A stretch of 64,000 nt of DNA from Chersky-806 sp038252255 (GTDB lineage Bacteria; Actinomycetota; Acidimicrobiia; IMCC26256; JAENVU01). A model generated the notes under the pieces. The model worked only from the letters and a program-made list of their open reading frames with translations. It was not told where the DNA came from and made no database searches. A program made the translations under genes and the position numbers. The stretch spans positions 1-64,000 of the forward strand of contig JBBSAM010000020.1 in NCBI GenBank assembly GCA_038252255.1, in the 5' to 3' direction. The number at the start of each line of letters is the position of its first letter. Positions within the stretch are counted from its first letter, which is position 1. This document shows positions 43,757 through 52,901 of this stretch, piece by piece.

Positions 43757-45118
43757 GTGGCCGAGACCGGATTCGTCGGCCGTAACGCACGTCTCGCACG
43801 CCTTGGCGCGCGCACCAGTGGAGGCTTCGCCGTACATCGCGCACGCCGCGTGTTCACGTCCGCCGAACGGCGCGACACGCTGGATCGTGAGTACGAGATC
43901 CGCACTGCGGCGCAGGTCGCCACGGAGCTCGGCAACATGAAGGGCGCGCTCATGAAGCTGGGCCAGATGGTCAGCTATCTGGACGAGGGGCTGCCCGAGC
44001 ACTTCCGGGCTGCACTCGCGCAGCTGCAGCACGACGCGCCACCGATGAGCGCGGAGCTCGCCGGCTCCATGATCGAGCAGGAGCTCCACCTTCCGCCCGA
44101 GACGCTCTTCGCCGAGTGGGACCCGGTGCCGATCGCGGCCGCCTCGATCGGCCAGGTACATCGCGCGATCACCCACGAGGGGGTCGCGGTGGCGGTGAAG
44201 GTGCAGTACCCGGGCATCGCAGAGGCGATCGAAGCTGATCTCGGCAACGTGGGCCTGCTGTTCGGTGGGCTCGGCCAGGTGTTCCCCGGGCTCGAGTCCG
44301 GTCCGCTCGTCGCCGAGCTGCGCGCCCGCTTGCGCGAAGAGCTCGACTACGAGCGAGAGGCCCACCACCAGCAACGCTTCGCCGACTACTACGAGGGACA
44401 CCCGTTCATCGAGGTCCCCGCCGTCCTCTCGCGGTACTCGTCCCGTCGTGTGCTCACCACCGAGCTGGCGGAAGGGGTGAGGTTCGCGGAGGCCGAGTCA
44501 TGGCCCCAGGCCGAGCGCGACCTGGCGGCCGAGACCATCTTCCGGTTCGTCTTCGGCAGCCTCTACCGGCTGCGGCTGTTCAACGGTGACCCGCACCCCG
44601 GCAACTACCTCTTCCGGCCCGGCGGGAGGGTCACGTTCCTGGACTTCGGTCTGGTGACGCCCTTCGAGGATCCCGAGCTCGTCTCCTTGCGGGCACTGAT
44701 CGAGACGATGGTGCTCGAGCCGGATCCGGTCGCGTTCCGGCGTGCGGTCGAGCAGGCGGGGTTCCTCCGATCGGGTGCCCCCGTCAGCGATGCGCAGGTC
44801 GTCGACTACTTCGGCCTCTACGAGTACCTGCAGCAGGACCGCCGCTCGACGATCGGCCACGACCTCGCTTCCGAGAACGTGCGCCGGGTCTTCGACGCGA
44901 CGGGCCCGTACCGCGAAGTGATGCGGCACGCGAACGTCCCGCGCGCGTTCGTGGTCGTGCAACGCATCAACCTCGGCCTGTTCGCGATCCTCGCCTCGCT
45001 CGGGGCCACCGCGAACTGGCGCCGCATGGCCGAGGAGATGTGGCCCTGGGTCGGCGGGCCTCCGTCCACTCCGCTCGGTGAGCTGGAGCACGCCTGGAGA
45101 GCGGATCGCGGCCGGTGA
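43757..45118 (+). CDS. ABC1/AarF/UbiB-family atypical kinase
   Basis: A 453-residue member of the AarF/UbiB family. It has the family's GNMKGALMKLGQM motif (the KxGQ motif), PIAAASIGQVHRA, VAVKVQYPG with the Lys, DPHPGNYLF for the catalytic loop and FLDFGLV for the metal motif. The Ala-rich loop is AAASIGQ. These proteins support quinone or lipid metabolism through ATPase activity. The start is GTG 43757; an open region upstream encodes a hydrophobic stretch (GAGFVAAAAAGYL), so a membrane anchor with an unusual start cannot be excluded. Confidence 0.9.
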   Translation: MAETGFVGRNARLARLGARTSGGFAVHRARRVFTSAERRDTLDREYEIRTAAQVATELGNMKGALMKLGQMVSYLDEGLPEHFRAALAQLQHDAPPMSAELAGSMIEQELHLPPETLFAEWDPVPIAAASIGQVHRAITHEGVAVAVKVQYPGIAEAIEADLGNVGLLFGGLGQVFPGLESGPLVAELRARLREELDYEREAHHQQRFADYYEGHPFIEVPAVLSRYSSRRVLTTELAEGVRFAEAESWPQAERDLAAETIFRFVFGSLYRLRLFNGDPHPGNYLFRPGGRVTFLDFGLVTPFEDPELVSLRALIETMVLEPDPVAFRRAVEQAGFLRSGAPVSDAQVVDYFGLYEYLQQDRRSTIGHDLASENVRRVFDATGPYREVMRHANVPRAFVVVQRINLGLFAILASLGATANWRRMAEEMWPWVGGPPSTPLGELEHAWRADRGR

Positions 45119-45184
45119 CCGGTCACTGACGATCGGTTTGGAGCCCTGAGGTCGAGATGCCGGGCCTGTAGGCTTCCGTGCACC

Positions 45185-46351
45185 ATGGACTTCGACCTGC
45201 CGCCCGAGCTGGCGGAGTTGCAGGCCTCCGTGCGCAAGCTGGCTCAGGAGCGCGTCGCCCCCCGTGCGCGCGAGATCGACCTGACCGAGGAGTACCCGCA
45301 GGACCTCTTCGAGCTGTTCGTGGACACCGGCCTCGCCGGTCTCTGCATCCCCGAGGAGCTCGGTGGCTCGGGAGCGGGCATCCTCGGACTGGCCATCGCC
45401 ATCGAGGAGGTGGCGAAGTACTCGAACGCCGCCGCCCTGATGCTCCTCCTCACCCGGCTCCCCACCGGCCCGCTCCTGATCGCCGGGAGCGAGGAGCTGC
45501 AGCGGAAGTACCTCACGCCGATCGCGACGGGGGAGCAGCGGGCTGCGTTCGGGCTCTCCGAGCCCCAGGCCGGCAGCGACGTGATGGGCATGCGCACGAA
45601 GGCCGTCCTCGACGGCGACGACTGGGTGCTCACGGGGACCAAGTGCTGGATGTCCGGGGTGCAGCAAGCTGATTGGTACTGCGTCTTCGCCAAGACCGGG
45701 CCCGTCGACTCACGCGCGCACGACAGCGTCTCCGCGTTCGTGGTCGAACGGGGTTGGGACGGCGTATCCGTCGGTCGCATCGACAAGAAGATGGGAGTGA
45801 AGGGCGTCGACACCGGCGAGCTCCTCCTCGACGAGGTGCGCGTGCCGGCGGCCAACATCGTCGGCGACATCGGCGGGTTCCGACTCTGCATGCTCGGGCT
45901 CAACGCCATGCGCCCTATCGTCGCCGCGCGTGGGATCGGCCTCGCCGAAGGCGCGCTCATGTACGCAGTCGAGTACGCGAAGTCGCGCGAGGCGTTCACG
46001 AAGACGATCGCGGACTTCCAGGGCATCCAATGGAAGATCGCCGAGCTGGCGACGGAGATCGAAGCTGCGCGCCTGCTCACGTACCGTGCCGCGTGGATGG
46101 CCGATCGGGGCCAGTTCACGAAGGAGTACGTGCCCTACCTCTCGATGTGCAAGTACTACGCGACGGAGCTCGCAGTGAAGGTGAGCAACCACGCGCTGCA
46201 GATGCTCGGCGCGGCGGGGTACATGCAGGACCACCCGATGGAGCTGTACTACCGGGACGCCAAGCAGCTCACCATCGTGGAAGGCACGAGCCAGGTGCAG
46301 CTCGGGCTCATCGCCCGCGGCGTGCTCGACCACGACCTGTGGTGGGACTGA
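45185..46351 (+). CDS. acyl-CoA dehydrogenase
   Basis: A 388-residue FAD enzyme that forms the 2,3 double bond of acyl-CoA in beta-oxidation or amino acid breakdown. FGLSEPQAGSDVMGMRT is the FAD/substrate motif, MGVKGVDTGELLLDEVRVP follows, and YRDAKQLTIVEGTSQVQL carries the catalytic Glu. Length is normal for short-chain members. A TAGGCT hexamer lies ten bases before the ATG. It is followed within three bases by trpD, an unusual pairing that suggests co-transcription by chance rather than a shared path. Confidence 0.95.
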   Translation: MDFDLPPELAELQASVRKLAQERVAPRAREIDLTEEYPQDLFELFVDTGLAGLCIPEELGGSGAGILGLAIAIEEVAKYSNAAALMLLLTRLPTGPLLIAGSEELQRKYLTPIATGEQRAAFGLSEPQAGSDVMGMRTKAVLDGDDWVLTGTKCWMSGVQQADWYCVFAKTGPVDSRAHDSVSAFVVERGWDGVSVGRIDKKMGVKGVDTGELLLDEVRVPAANIVGDIGGFRLCMLGLNAMRPIVAARGIGLAEGALMYAVEYAKSREAFTKTIADFQGIQWKIAELATEIEAARLLTYRAAWMADRGQFTKEYVPYLSMCKYYATELAVKVSNHALQMLGAAGYMQDHPMELYYRDAKQLTIVEGTSQVQLGLIARGVLDHDLWWD

Positions 46352-46354
46352 CCG

Positions 46355-47431
46355 ATGCCCGACGCGAACCGCCCTGACGACGCTTTTGTGTGGCCCGACG
46401 TCCTCGGCCCGCTCCTGCGCGGCGAGGATCTCGAACCTGCGCTCATCGACGCGGCGATGGCCACGATCCTCAGCGGCGCGGCGACCGACGCGCAGATCTC
46501 TGCGTTCGCGACGCTGTTGCGGGCGAAGGGCGAGACCCCCGTCGAGCTCGCGGCGCTGGTGCGGACGATGCTGCGGTTTGCCGAGCCCGTGCCGATCGCC
46601 GCGGAGAGCGAGCGCGGTCCGCTGGTCGACACGTGCGGCACCGGTGGGGACCGTTCGCACACGTTCAACATCTCGACGGTCGCGGCCATCGTGATCGCGG
46701 GAGCCGGCGTACGGGTGGCGAAGCACGGGAACCGCGCCGCGTCATCTGCGTGCGGCTCGGCCGACCTGCTGGAAGAGCTCGGCGTGGTCATCGACCTTGG
46801 TCCTGGCGGCGTGGTGCGTTGCATCGAAGAGGTCGGGATCGCGTTCTGCTTCGCGCAGAGGTTCCATGCCGCGATGCGCTTCGCCGGACCGGTGCGCAAA
46901 GAGATCGGCGTCCCCACGACGTTCAACTTCCTCGGCCCGCTCGCGAACCCCGCCCGCGTGACCCGCCAAGTGGTAGGTGTCTCGGATCCCGCGATGGCGG
47001 ACCGGGTGATCGGAACGCTCGCCGAGCTCGGGGCGAAGCACGCGATGGTCTTCTTCGGCCACGACGGCCTCGACGAGCTCACCACCACCGATGTCTCCAC
47101 GGTCCGTGAGCTTCACGACGGCAAGGTGAAGCGATCCGTGCTCGATCCGCTCGACTTCGGGATCTCCCGCGCCGACGCCTCGGCGTTGCGGGGCGGGAAC
47201 CCGGCGCACAACGCGGGCATCGCCCGGCGGGTGCTCGACGGTGAGAAGGGAGCGCTGCGCGACGTGGTCGTGCTGAACGCAGCCGCCGCGCTCGTCGTAG
47301 CCGACGCGGTTGCCGATCTCGCCGAGGGGTTCGAGACCGCCTCCGCGGCGATCGACTCCGGCCGGGCTGCGGCGACGCTCGAACAGTTCGTCGCCGTCAG
47401 CCACGCCGCGCGTGAGGAAGAGGAAGGGTAG
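46355..47431 (+). CDS. trpD: anthranilate phosphoribosyltransferase
   Basis: A 358-residue enzyme of tryptophan synthesis that joins anthranilate to PRPP. The PRPP loop is CGTGGDRSHTFNIST, followed by KHGNRAASSACGSADLLEEL, both diagnostic. FCFAQRFHAAMR and PTTFNFLGPLANPA bind anthranilate. It is away from other trp genes, as often in actinobacteria, and begins three bases after the acyl-CoA dehydrogenase. A zinc-ribbon membrane protein gene follows at once. Confidence 0.97.
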   Translation: MPDANRPDDAFVWPDVLGPLLRGEDLEPALIDAAMATILSGAATDAQISAFATLLRAKGETPVELAALVRTMLRFAEPVPIAAESERGPLVDTCGTGGDRSHTFNISTVAAIVIAGAGVRVAKHGNRAASSACGSADLLEELGVVIDLGPGGVVRCIEEVGIAFCFAQRFHAAMRFAGPVRKEIGVPTTFNFLGPLANPARVTRQVVGVSDPAMADRVIGTLAELGAKHAMVFFGHDGLDELTTTDVSTVRELHDGKVKRSVLDPLDFGISRADASALRGGNPAHNAGIARRVLDGEKGALRDVVVLNAAAALVVADAVADLAEGFETASAAIDSGRAAATLEQFVAVSHAAREEEEG

Positions 47432-47433
47432 GG

Positions 47434-48216
47434 ATGGCGAGCGCACTCCAGTGCCCGGCCTGCGGCTTCAAGCACCGGCTGTCCGCGCTCAGCGGTGAGC
47501 CGGTCTTCAGCTGCGTGCAGTGCGGCCGGCTGCTCAAGACCCCGGCGGAGTACCTGCGGCCCGAGCCGTCCGGACCGTCGGAGCCGCCGCGACCGAGCTC
47601 GGGCGCTCGCGTGCAGCGGGGTGGCTCGGCGACCCGGGACCAGACCTCGGTCATCCCGGCGGGCGGTCGCGTCGAGCCGAAGCTCCGACGACCCGCACCC
47701 CGGAGCGGTCCGGTGGCCGTGCCGCTTCCGTTGCGCATCCTGGCCTGGGTGATCGCCGTCGGCCTCGGCGCCTACATCGTGCGCTGGCTCGCCCGCACGA
47801 TCGGATGGCTGACCGGCGACTCCCTCATCGACGTCATCACCGGCAGCGGCATCGGCCGCTACCTCCGCGTGTTCGCGTTGGTGCCGTTCTGGGCCTTGGC
47901 CACTGCCCTCCTCGCGACGCTGTTCATCGAGGGCGGGCGCTGGTGGATCCGTCGCCGGAACCTGTCGCCCGGGCATCCCGGTCGCCCGCCCGTCCGGCGG
48001 GTCCCGCCGGCGAAGCAGGCGGCGCCCCCGCGCCAGCCGGCCCCGCGCCAGACCGCCACGCGCCAGACCGCGCCGCGCCCGAAGCCGCAGCCGCCGGTCC
48101 CGACCGAGCCTCGCGCCCCGGCCCAGAGTCCCGCAGCCGCGGAGACGCGTTCACCGACCGGTGCGGCGGGCGCCCCGAAAGCCCGCCGGATCCCGCGGCG
48201 GGACATCAGCCCGTAA
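47434..48216 (+). CDS. zinc-ribbon membrane protein with Pro-rich tail
   Basis: A 260-residue protein. Two CxxC pairs (CPACGFKHRLSAL and CVQCGRLL) form a rubredoxin-like knuckle at the N-terminus. A linker leads to two membrane helices (about 94-114 and 148-168). The C-terminal third is Pro/Arg/Ala-rich and likely disordered. No defined family. It follows trpD directly and overlaps the end of the opposing exonuclease gene by 11 bases. Confidence 0.75.
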   Translation: MASALQCPACGFKHRLSALSGEPVFSCVQCGRLLKTPAEYLRPEPSGPSEPPRPSSGARVQRGGSATRDQTSVIPAGGRVEPKLRRPAPRSGPVAVPLPLRILAWVIAVGLGAYIVRWLARTIGWLTGDSLIDVITGSGIGRYLRVFALVPFWALATALLATLFIEGGRWWIRRRNLSPGHPGRPPVRRVPPAKQAAPPRQPAPRQTATRQTAPRPKPQPPVPTEPRAPAQSPAAAETRSPTGAAGAPKARRIPRRDISP

Positions 48217-49168
48217 CCGACACCTCGGCGCGGCGCCCGGCCGGTGCAGCCTTCCGCTTCCGTCGCTTGGGTGCGCGGTTGAAGCGCGGGTCGAGGTCGC
48301 GGATGAGGTGGGCCTCGCGCACGGAGGCTTCCAGCACGTCCGCACATTCGATCCAGTCGATCGACTCCGTCTCGCGCAGCATCTGGGGGACCTTGCGCCG
48401 CGAGTCGCCGTGGAAGTGGGCGCGCACCTGGGTCCGGAGGTTCGAAGCCCGCCCGACGTAGATCGGCCGTCCGGCGCGGTCCCGGAACCGGTAGACGCCG
48501 GGGCGGCGCGGCACCCGGGCGGTGAGGCGCAGCTTGTTCGCGGTGGGGTGCGCGCGCATGCTCGGCAGCGCGAGGAGGTCGTCCAGACCGAGCACCCCGA
48601 GCGTCCCGGCGCGCTCGAGCAGCGCATGGAGCACGTCGGCGGTGGCCCGGGCGTCGGAGAGCGCTCGGTGGTTCGGGTCGACCGATGCGTGGAGATGGCG
48701 GGCCAACGTCCCGAGCTTGTGGTCCGGGACCTCGTCGCGCACGAGCCGCCGGCTGATGCGCAACGTGTCCACGCGCGGGTGATCGAGCTGTGGCGCCCCG
48801 TACCGGCGCAACGCGGCGTCGAGGAAGCTCGTGTCGAAGCGGAGGTTGTGCCCGACGATCACCGCGCTGCCGATGAACTCGAGGAGGGTCGGGAGGATCT
48901 CGTCGATCGGGGGCGCGGGGAGCACCATGGCCTGGGTGATCCCCGTGAGGACCGTGATGTACGCCGGGATCGGCTCGCCGGGGTTCACCAGGGTGTCGAA
49001 GACGCCGAGGCACTCGCCCCCGCGGTACTTCACCGCGCCGATCTCGGTGATCGAGCAGTGGTCCGGGGCGGTGCCGGTGGTCTCGAGGTCGAGCACGACG
49101 AACGTGACCTGCGAGAGCGGGGTCGAGGGGTCGTCGAACCCGGCGCGAATCCCTCCTGCGGTCAGCAC
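48206..49168 (-). CDS. DEDDh exonuclease - GIY-YIG nuclease fusion (short form)
   Basis: A 320-residue protein. The DnaQ-like 3'-5' exonuclease domain shows VLDLETTG (Asp27, Glu29), GHNLRFDTSFL (Asp112) and HRALSDARATA (His167, Asp172). A UvrC-type GIY-YIG domain follows: PGVYRFRDRAGRPIYVGRAS, then EASVREAHLIRDLDPRFNR with Glu285. Mycobacterial relatives (Rv2191) are about twice as long, so the C-terminal region is absent here. It may act in repair. GTG 49168 has AGGA just ahead and TATCAT nine bases upstream. Confidence 0.9.
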   Translation of the reverse strand: MLTAGGIRAGFDDPSTPLSQVTFVVLDLETTGTAPDHCSITEIGAVKYRGGECLGVFDTLVNPGEPIPAYITVLTGITQAMVLPAPPIDEILPTLLEFIGSAVIVGHNLRFDTSFLDAALRRYGAPQLDHPRVDTLRISRRLVRDEVPDHKLGTLARHLHASVDPNHRALSDARATADVLHALLERAGTLGVLGLDDLLALPSMRAHPTANKLRLTARVPRRPGVYRFRDRAGRPIYVGRASNLRTQVRAHFHGDSRRKVPQMLRETESIDWIECADVLEASVREAHLIRDLDPRFNRAPKRRKRKAAPAGRRAEVSVTG

Positions 49169-49225
49169 TCCTGCGGGATGATAGCGAACATCTGTTCGTG
49201 CCGTGAGGATGGAGGAGGCGACTCC

Positions 49226-49231
49226 TATGAT
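49226..49231 (+). promoter_or_regulatory. -10 hexamer TATGAT, leaderless start
   Basis: TATGAT, close to the consensus, is followed by six bases and ATG 49238 of the small zinc protein. A GGAGGAGG upstream at 49211-49218 is too far from this ATG to serve as its ribosome site. Confidence 0.55.
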
Positions 49232-49237
49232 CGGTCG

Positions 49238-49483
49238 ATGGGCTCATACCGCTGCACCGCGTGCGGCAACCTCACCCGCTTCGACGTGACGGTCAGCCGG
49301 CGGGTCAAGGAGTTCCGTCACTTCAGCGTGGGTGGTGACCTCACGATCGAGAGCGCAGACGTGCTCGAGGAGCAGGTCGATCGCGTGGAGTGCCGGTGGT
49401 GCGGGGCGGGCGACGATGCGATCGAGCCGCGTTCCGATGGCGCGCCGGATGCGCCGGCCGCCTCGGACGCCGGTGCCGCGTGA
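49238..49483 (+). CDS. small zinc-ribbon protein
   Basis: An 81-residue protein with two CxxC pairs: YRCTACGNLTRFDVTVSRR and VECRWCGAG. They frame a compact beta domain (KEFRHFSVGGDLTIE), and an Ala/Asp-rich tail follows. A conserved type in actinobacteria, without a known function. It ends four bases from the opposing YjbQ gene. Confidence 0.75.
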   Translation: MGSYRCTACGNLTRFDVTVSRRVKEFRHFSVGGDLTIESADVLEEQVDRVECRWCGAGDDAIEPRSDGAPDAPAASDAGAA

Positions 49484-49486
49484 CGC

Positions 49487-49906
49487 CTATTCGCCGATGA
49501 GCTGGACCACGACCCGACGCGTCCGCGGACGGTCGTCGAAGTCTACGCAGACGATCTTCTGCCAGACCCCGAGCACGAGCTCACCGCCGGCTATCGGGAT
49601 CGTCACGGACGGGCCGATGAGCGCGGCGCGCGCGTGGCTGTGCCCGTTCGTGTCCGCGTTGCGCTCGTTGTGCTCCCACCGGTTGTCCTCGGGTGCGATG
49701 CGTTCCAGGACGGCGTTGAGATCGGCGTTGCAACCCGGCTCGCACTCGATGGTCGTCATGCCGCAGGTGGAGTGGGCGACGAACACGGTGCAGAGCCCGT
49801 CGGCGATGCCCGCGTTGTCGATCGCCTTCTGCGCTTGTGCCGTGAGGTCGATGACCTCGCCGTGGCCCTGCGTGTCGAGCGACAGCTCCTCATACCGTGC
49901 CTGCAT
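49487..49906 (-). CDS. YjbQ/UPF0047 family protein
   Basis: A 139-residue protein of the YjbQ family, listed as secondary thiamine-phosphate synthase enzymes because some members have weak ThiE-like activity. FVAHSTCGMTTIECEPGCNA and WEHNERNADTNGHSHARAAL hold the conserved His and Asn, and LVLGVWQKIVCVDFDDRPRT ends the protein. The normal role is unknown. GGGGGG precedes the ATG. It is divergent from the NYN-domain gene. Confidence 0.93.
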   Translation of the reverse strand: MQARYEELSLDTQGHGEVIDLTAQAQKAIDNAGIADGLCTVFVAHSTCGMTTIECEPGCNADLNAVLERIAPEDNRWEHNERNADTNGHSHARAALIGPSVTIPIAGGELVLGVWQKIVCVDFDDRPRTRRVVVQLIGE

Positions 49907-50005
49907 GACCCCCCAGTCACTCGCACGCGCTCGGCCGGTGTGCCGCTCGCGGCGAAGGGGTCATTCTATGGACCCCACCTCGCCCAGGCCGGTTGAGCAG
50001 AACCG

Positions 50006-51346
50006 ATGAGTGATCCGGTCGTGCCGCCGGTACCGGACGCTTTGCTCGGTCCGCTGCTCGAAGCCGCGAGCGAGGTGCTGCGGGACCTGGCACCCGAAGC
50101 TGTCCCCGCGTCGCTCCACGCTCTTCGTAGCTTCCACGCCAAGGGGATGGCGCGCGGCGCGGCCCGCCAGCAGCTGCGGAACGCGATAGAGGCAGATGAC
50201 GGCTTTCGCAAGGCGGTCGTCGACCGGTTCCTCGACCGGCCCGAGGTGGCCGCGGCCCTGTCCGGGTGGGATGCGAGCGTCGCGCCGGCGCGCGTCGGCG
50301 AAGCGGCCGGACGCTCGGACCTCCCACTGCTCGCGTCGGCCTTGGTGGCCGCGCGTCCCGCGGGTTGGATGTTCGGACTCGGCCTTGCCGCGGCAACGTT
50401 CGACCAGGCCCGCCGGGTGGGCGAGGCGGACGCGGCGCTCCGCGCGATCGAGGCGAGAGTGGCCCAGTCCGAAGAGGCGGGCCGGAGAGCCGAGGCCGCG
50501 AGGTCGGCGGCGGAGAACGACGTGACCCGCCTCGAGCGAGAGCTGCGTGAGGAACGGGGCGCGCGGCGCCTGCGCGAGGAGCAGGGACAACGCGCGATCG
50601 ATGCCGCGCGGCGCCAGGTCGAAGAGGCGATGTCGGAGGGGGAGCGGCTGCAACGGGTGGCGGAGGCGGCCACGGCGCGCGAGCAGCGCATGGGCCAGAA
50701 GCTGCGCGTCGTCGAGGCGGAGCTGCGCGCCGCGCGGGACACTCGGACCGGCCCGGAGATCAGGTTGCGCGATCGCGATCTGCAGGCGCTCGTCGACGCG
50801 TCCGAGCTCGCGAAGCGACTGTCGAACGGACTGGGAGGCGTCGCCGATCGGGTGCGGTTGTTGCGCGCCTCCACGCCACCGCCGGCATCGAAACGGGAGC
50901 GCCGGACCGGCTTCCGAGTGCCATCCGGGCTGCGCGCGGACGCGCCCGAGGCGGTGGAGGCGATGCTGCGCACGCAGGGTGCGGTCGTCGTCATCGACGG
51001 TTACAACGTCACGAAGCAGGCGTGGCCCGAGCTGTCCCTGTCCGAGCAGCGTGACCGGTTGGTCAGCGCGCTCGCGGCGTTGCACGCCCGCACCGGCTGC
51101 GACGCAACGGTCGTGTTCGACGGCGCAGATGTCGGGCCCACCGCGGAACGCCGTCCCGGGGTGCGCGTGCGATTCTCGGCTGCGGGTGAGGAGGCCGACG
51201 CGGTGGTGGTGCGCGAAGTCGCCGCGCTTCCGCCGGCGGTGCCCGTGCTCGTCGTCTCCTCGGACCACGAGGTACGGGACCAGTCCGAGGCCGAGGGCGC
51301 GACGGTGGTCGCTTCGGATGCCTTCGTGCGGGCGATGCGCGCCTGA
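50006..51346 (+). CDS. coiled-coil NYN (YacP-like) domain protein
   Basis: A 446-residue protein. The N-terminal half is helical, and residues about 140-240 form a coiled coil (DVTRLERELREERGARRLRE). The C-terminal domain is a YacP/Rae1-type NYN nuclease fold with VVVIDGYNVTKQAWPELS, VVFDGADVGPTAE, EADAVVVREVA and VLVVSSDHEVRDQ; its conserved Asp residues fit an RNase metal site. The two-part layout is common in actinobacteria. An RNA-processing role is likely. Confidence 0.88.
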   Translation: MSDPVVPPVPDALLGPLLEAASEVLRDLAPEAVPASLHALRSFHAKGMARGAARQQLRNAIEADDGFRKAVVDRFLDRPEVAAALSGWDASVAPARVGEAAGRSDLPLLASALVAARPAGWMFGLGLAAATFDQARRVGEADAALRAIEARVAQSEEAGRRAEAARSAAENDVTRLERELREERGARRLREEQGQRAIDAARRQVEEAMSEGERLQRVAEAATAREQRMGQKLRVVEAELRAARDTRTGPEIRLRDRDLQALVDASELAKRLSNGLGGVADRVRLLRASTPPPASKRERRTGFRVPSGLRADAPEAVEAMLRTQGAVVVIDGYNVTKQAWPELSLSEQRDRLVSALAALHARTGCDATVVFDGADVGPTAERRPGVRVRFSAAGEEADAVVVREVAALPPAVPVLVVSSDHEVRDQSEAEGATVVASDAFVRAMRA

Positions 51347-51350
51347 GGAG

Positions 51351-52871
51351 CTACGAGCAGACGGTCCCGGGGGGTGGGAGCGCGAGGTCCACGAGATAGG
51401 CGTCGACCTTGCTCCGGATGCAGGAGCTGGAGAAGTACGCGACGTGCCCGGTGCCGTTGCGGGTCAACAGCGCTGCCTGATCGAAGTGCGACGCGACGTC
51501 CTGCGCCCACGCGTACGGGGTAGCCGGGTCGTCCGTGGTCCCGATCACGAGCGCGGGCGGTGCTCCGGGCGCCTGCACCGCGTGCGGCTCCCGGCTCGGC
51601 GGGGCTTCCCACGTGGCGCACATCGCGCCCGCCCAGGCGAGGTAGGGGCCGAAGTGCCGGGCTCGGAGTGCGGCCTGCGCGGCGAGCGCGGGGTAGTGGG
51701 TCACGTCGGTGTCGACCGGGTGATCGAGGCAGTTGATCGCGTTCGACGCGTCCGAGTTGATCGTCGATCCCGATGTCTCGCCGAGGTAGCTGCGCGTGAT
51801 GTCGAGGATCGGCCCCCCGTCGCCGCGTTCTGCTGCGCCGAGGGCCTGGCCGAGTGAGCCCCAGCGCGAGCGGCTGTACAGCCGGCTGAACAGCGCGGAG
51901 TACAGCTCGCTGACCCCGACGATGGCACCGTTGCCGGCCGGGAGCGGCTGCGCGCGAATTCGTTGGATCAGCCGATCGAGCGCATCGGGGAGCGGGATGC
52001 CCGGTTGCCAGGCGCAGCTGCTCCCGCACGCGGCGAAGAACCCGTCGAGCTGCTGCTGGAACCCGACTGCCTGCGCCATCCACAGCTCGAAGCTCGGAAG
52101 CGCGCCGTCGATGACGCCGTCCAGCACCAACGCGCGTACGTGCGTGGGGTACAGATCGGCGTAGGTGGCGCCGAGCAGCGTGCCGTACGAGATGCCGAGG
52201 AAGGTGAGGCGCTCGTCACCGAGAGCCTTGCGCAGCTGGTCCAGGTCGCGGGCGACATCGGTCGTCCCGATCCGGCCGAGCAGGGCGCCGGCCCGTTGCG
52301 CGCACGCCTGCGCATAGCCGCGGTCGGCATCGATCAGCGCGGTGCGACCCGCCGGCGTCACCGGCACCGGATCGACCTTGGCGCCGGTCCCGGAGCCGCC
52401 GGTGCCGGGGTCCGAGCAGTGGAGGCCGCCGCTGTTCCCGACCCCGCGGGGGTCCATCTCGACGATGTCGAAGCGTGCCTTCACGGTCGGCGTGAGGACA
52501 CCGAGATCCCGGCCGAGCAGCTGGGTGCCCGCCTCGCCGGGGCCGCCGGGGTTGATCACGAGCGACCCGATCCGGTGGGCCGGATCCGTGGCCCGGCGCC
52601 GGACGAGCGCGATCGGGATGGTCGCCGCACGCGGGTGCGCGTAGTCGAGCGGGACGGTGAGCGTCGCGCATTCGTTCCCGCCGCACGGGTTCCACACCTG
52701 GGGGGGTGGGTCGGGTGCGGGCTCCGTCGTCGTGGTGGTCGGCGGCGCGACGGTGGTGGTCGTGGCCGGTTGCGACCGGCGCGACGTTTGTGAGGAATCA
52801 TCGCCGCCGTTGCATCCGACCGCGACCAAGGCGACGAGCAAGCTGATCACGCTCACCCGTCGCCGTGTCAC
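51351..52871 (-). CDS. secreted TAP-family alpha/beta-hydrolase (tripeptidyl aminopeptidase-like lipoprotein)
   Basis: A 506-residue lipoprotein with lipobox VAVGC near residue 20 and a Thr/Pro-rich linker. The alpha/beta domain has GSLVINPGGPGEAGT (oxyanion), FLGISYGTLLGATYADLYP (catalytic Ser), LVIGTTDDPATPYAWA (Asp) and NGTGHVAYFSSSC (His), the full SlpE/TAP triad. Such enzymes remove N-terminal tripeptides from secreted proteins. GTG 52871 has TACGAT seven bases upstream and no ribosome site. Confidence 0.92.
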   Translation of the reverse strand: MTRRRVSVISLLVALVAVGCNGGDDSSQTSRRSQPATTTTVAPPTTTTTEPAPDPPPQVWNPCGGNECATLTVPLDYAHPRAATIPIALVRRRATDPAHRIGSLVINPGGPGEAGTQLLGRDLGVLTPTVKARFDIVEMDPRGVGNSGGLHCSDPGTGGSGTGAKVDPVPVTPAGRTALIDADRGYAQACAQRAGALLGRIGTTDVARDLDQLRKALGDERLTFLGISYGTLLGATYADLYPTHVRALVLDGVIDGALPSFELWMAQAVGFQQQLDGFFAACGSSCAWQPGIPLPDALDRLIQRIRAQPLPAGNGAIVGVSELYSALFSRLYSRSRWGSLGQALGAAERGDGGPILDITRSYLGETSGSTINSDASNAINCLDHPVDTDVTHYPALAAQAALRARHFGPYLAWAGAMCATWEAPPSREPHAVQAPGAPPALVIGTTDDPATPYAWAQDVASHFDQAALLTRNGTGHVAYFSSSCIRSKVDAYLVDLALPPPGTVCS

Positions 52872-52878
52872 CGCCGTG

Positions 52879-52884
52879 ATCGTA
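52879..52884 (-). promoter_or_regulatory. -10-like hexamer TACGAT, leaderless GTG start
   Basis: On the minus strand TACGAT is followed by seven bases and GTG 52871 of the peptidase gene. It lies between the peptidase and the end of arsI. Confidence 0.5.
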
Positions 52885-52901
52885 CCGGCGGACGTTCTCT
52901 G

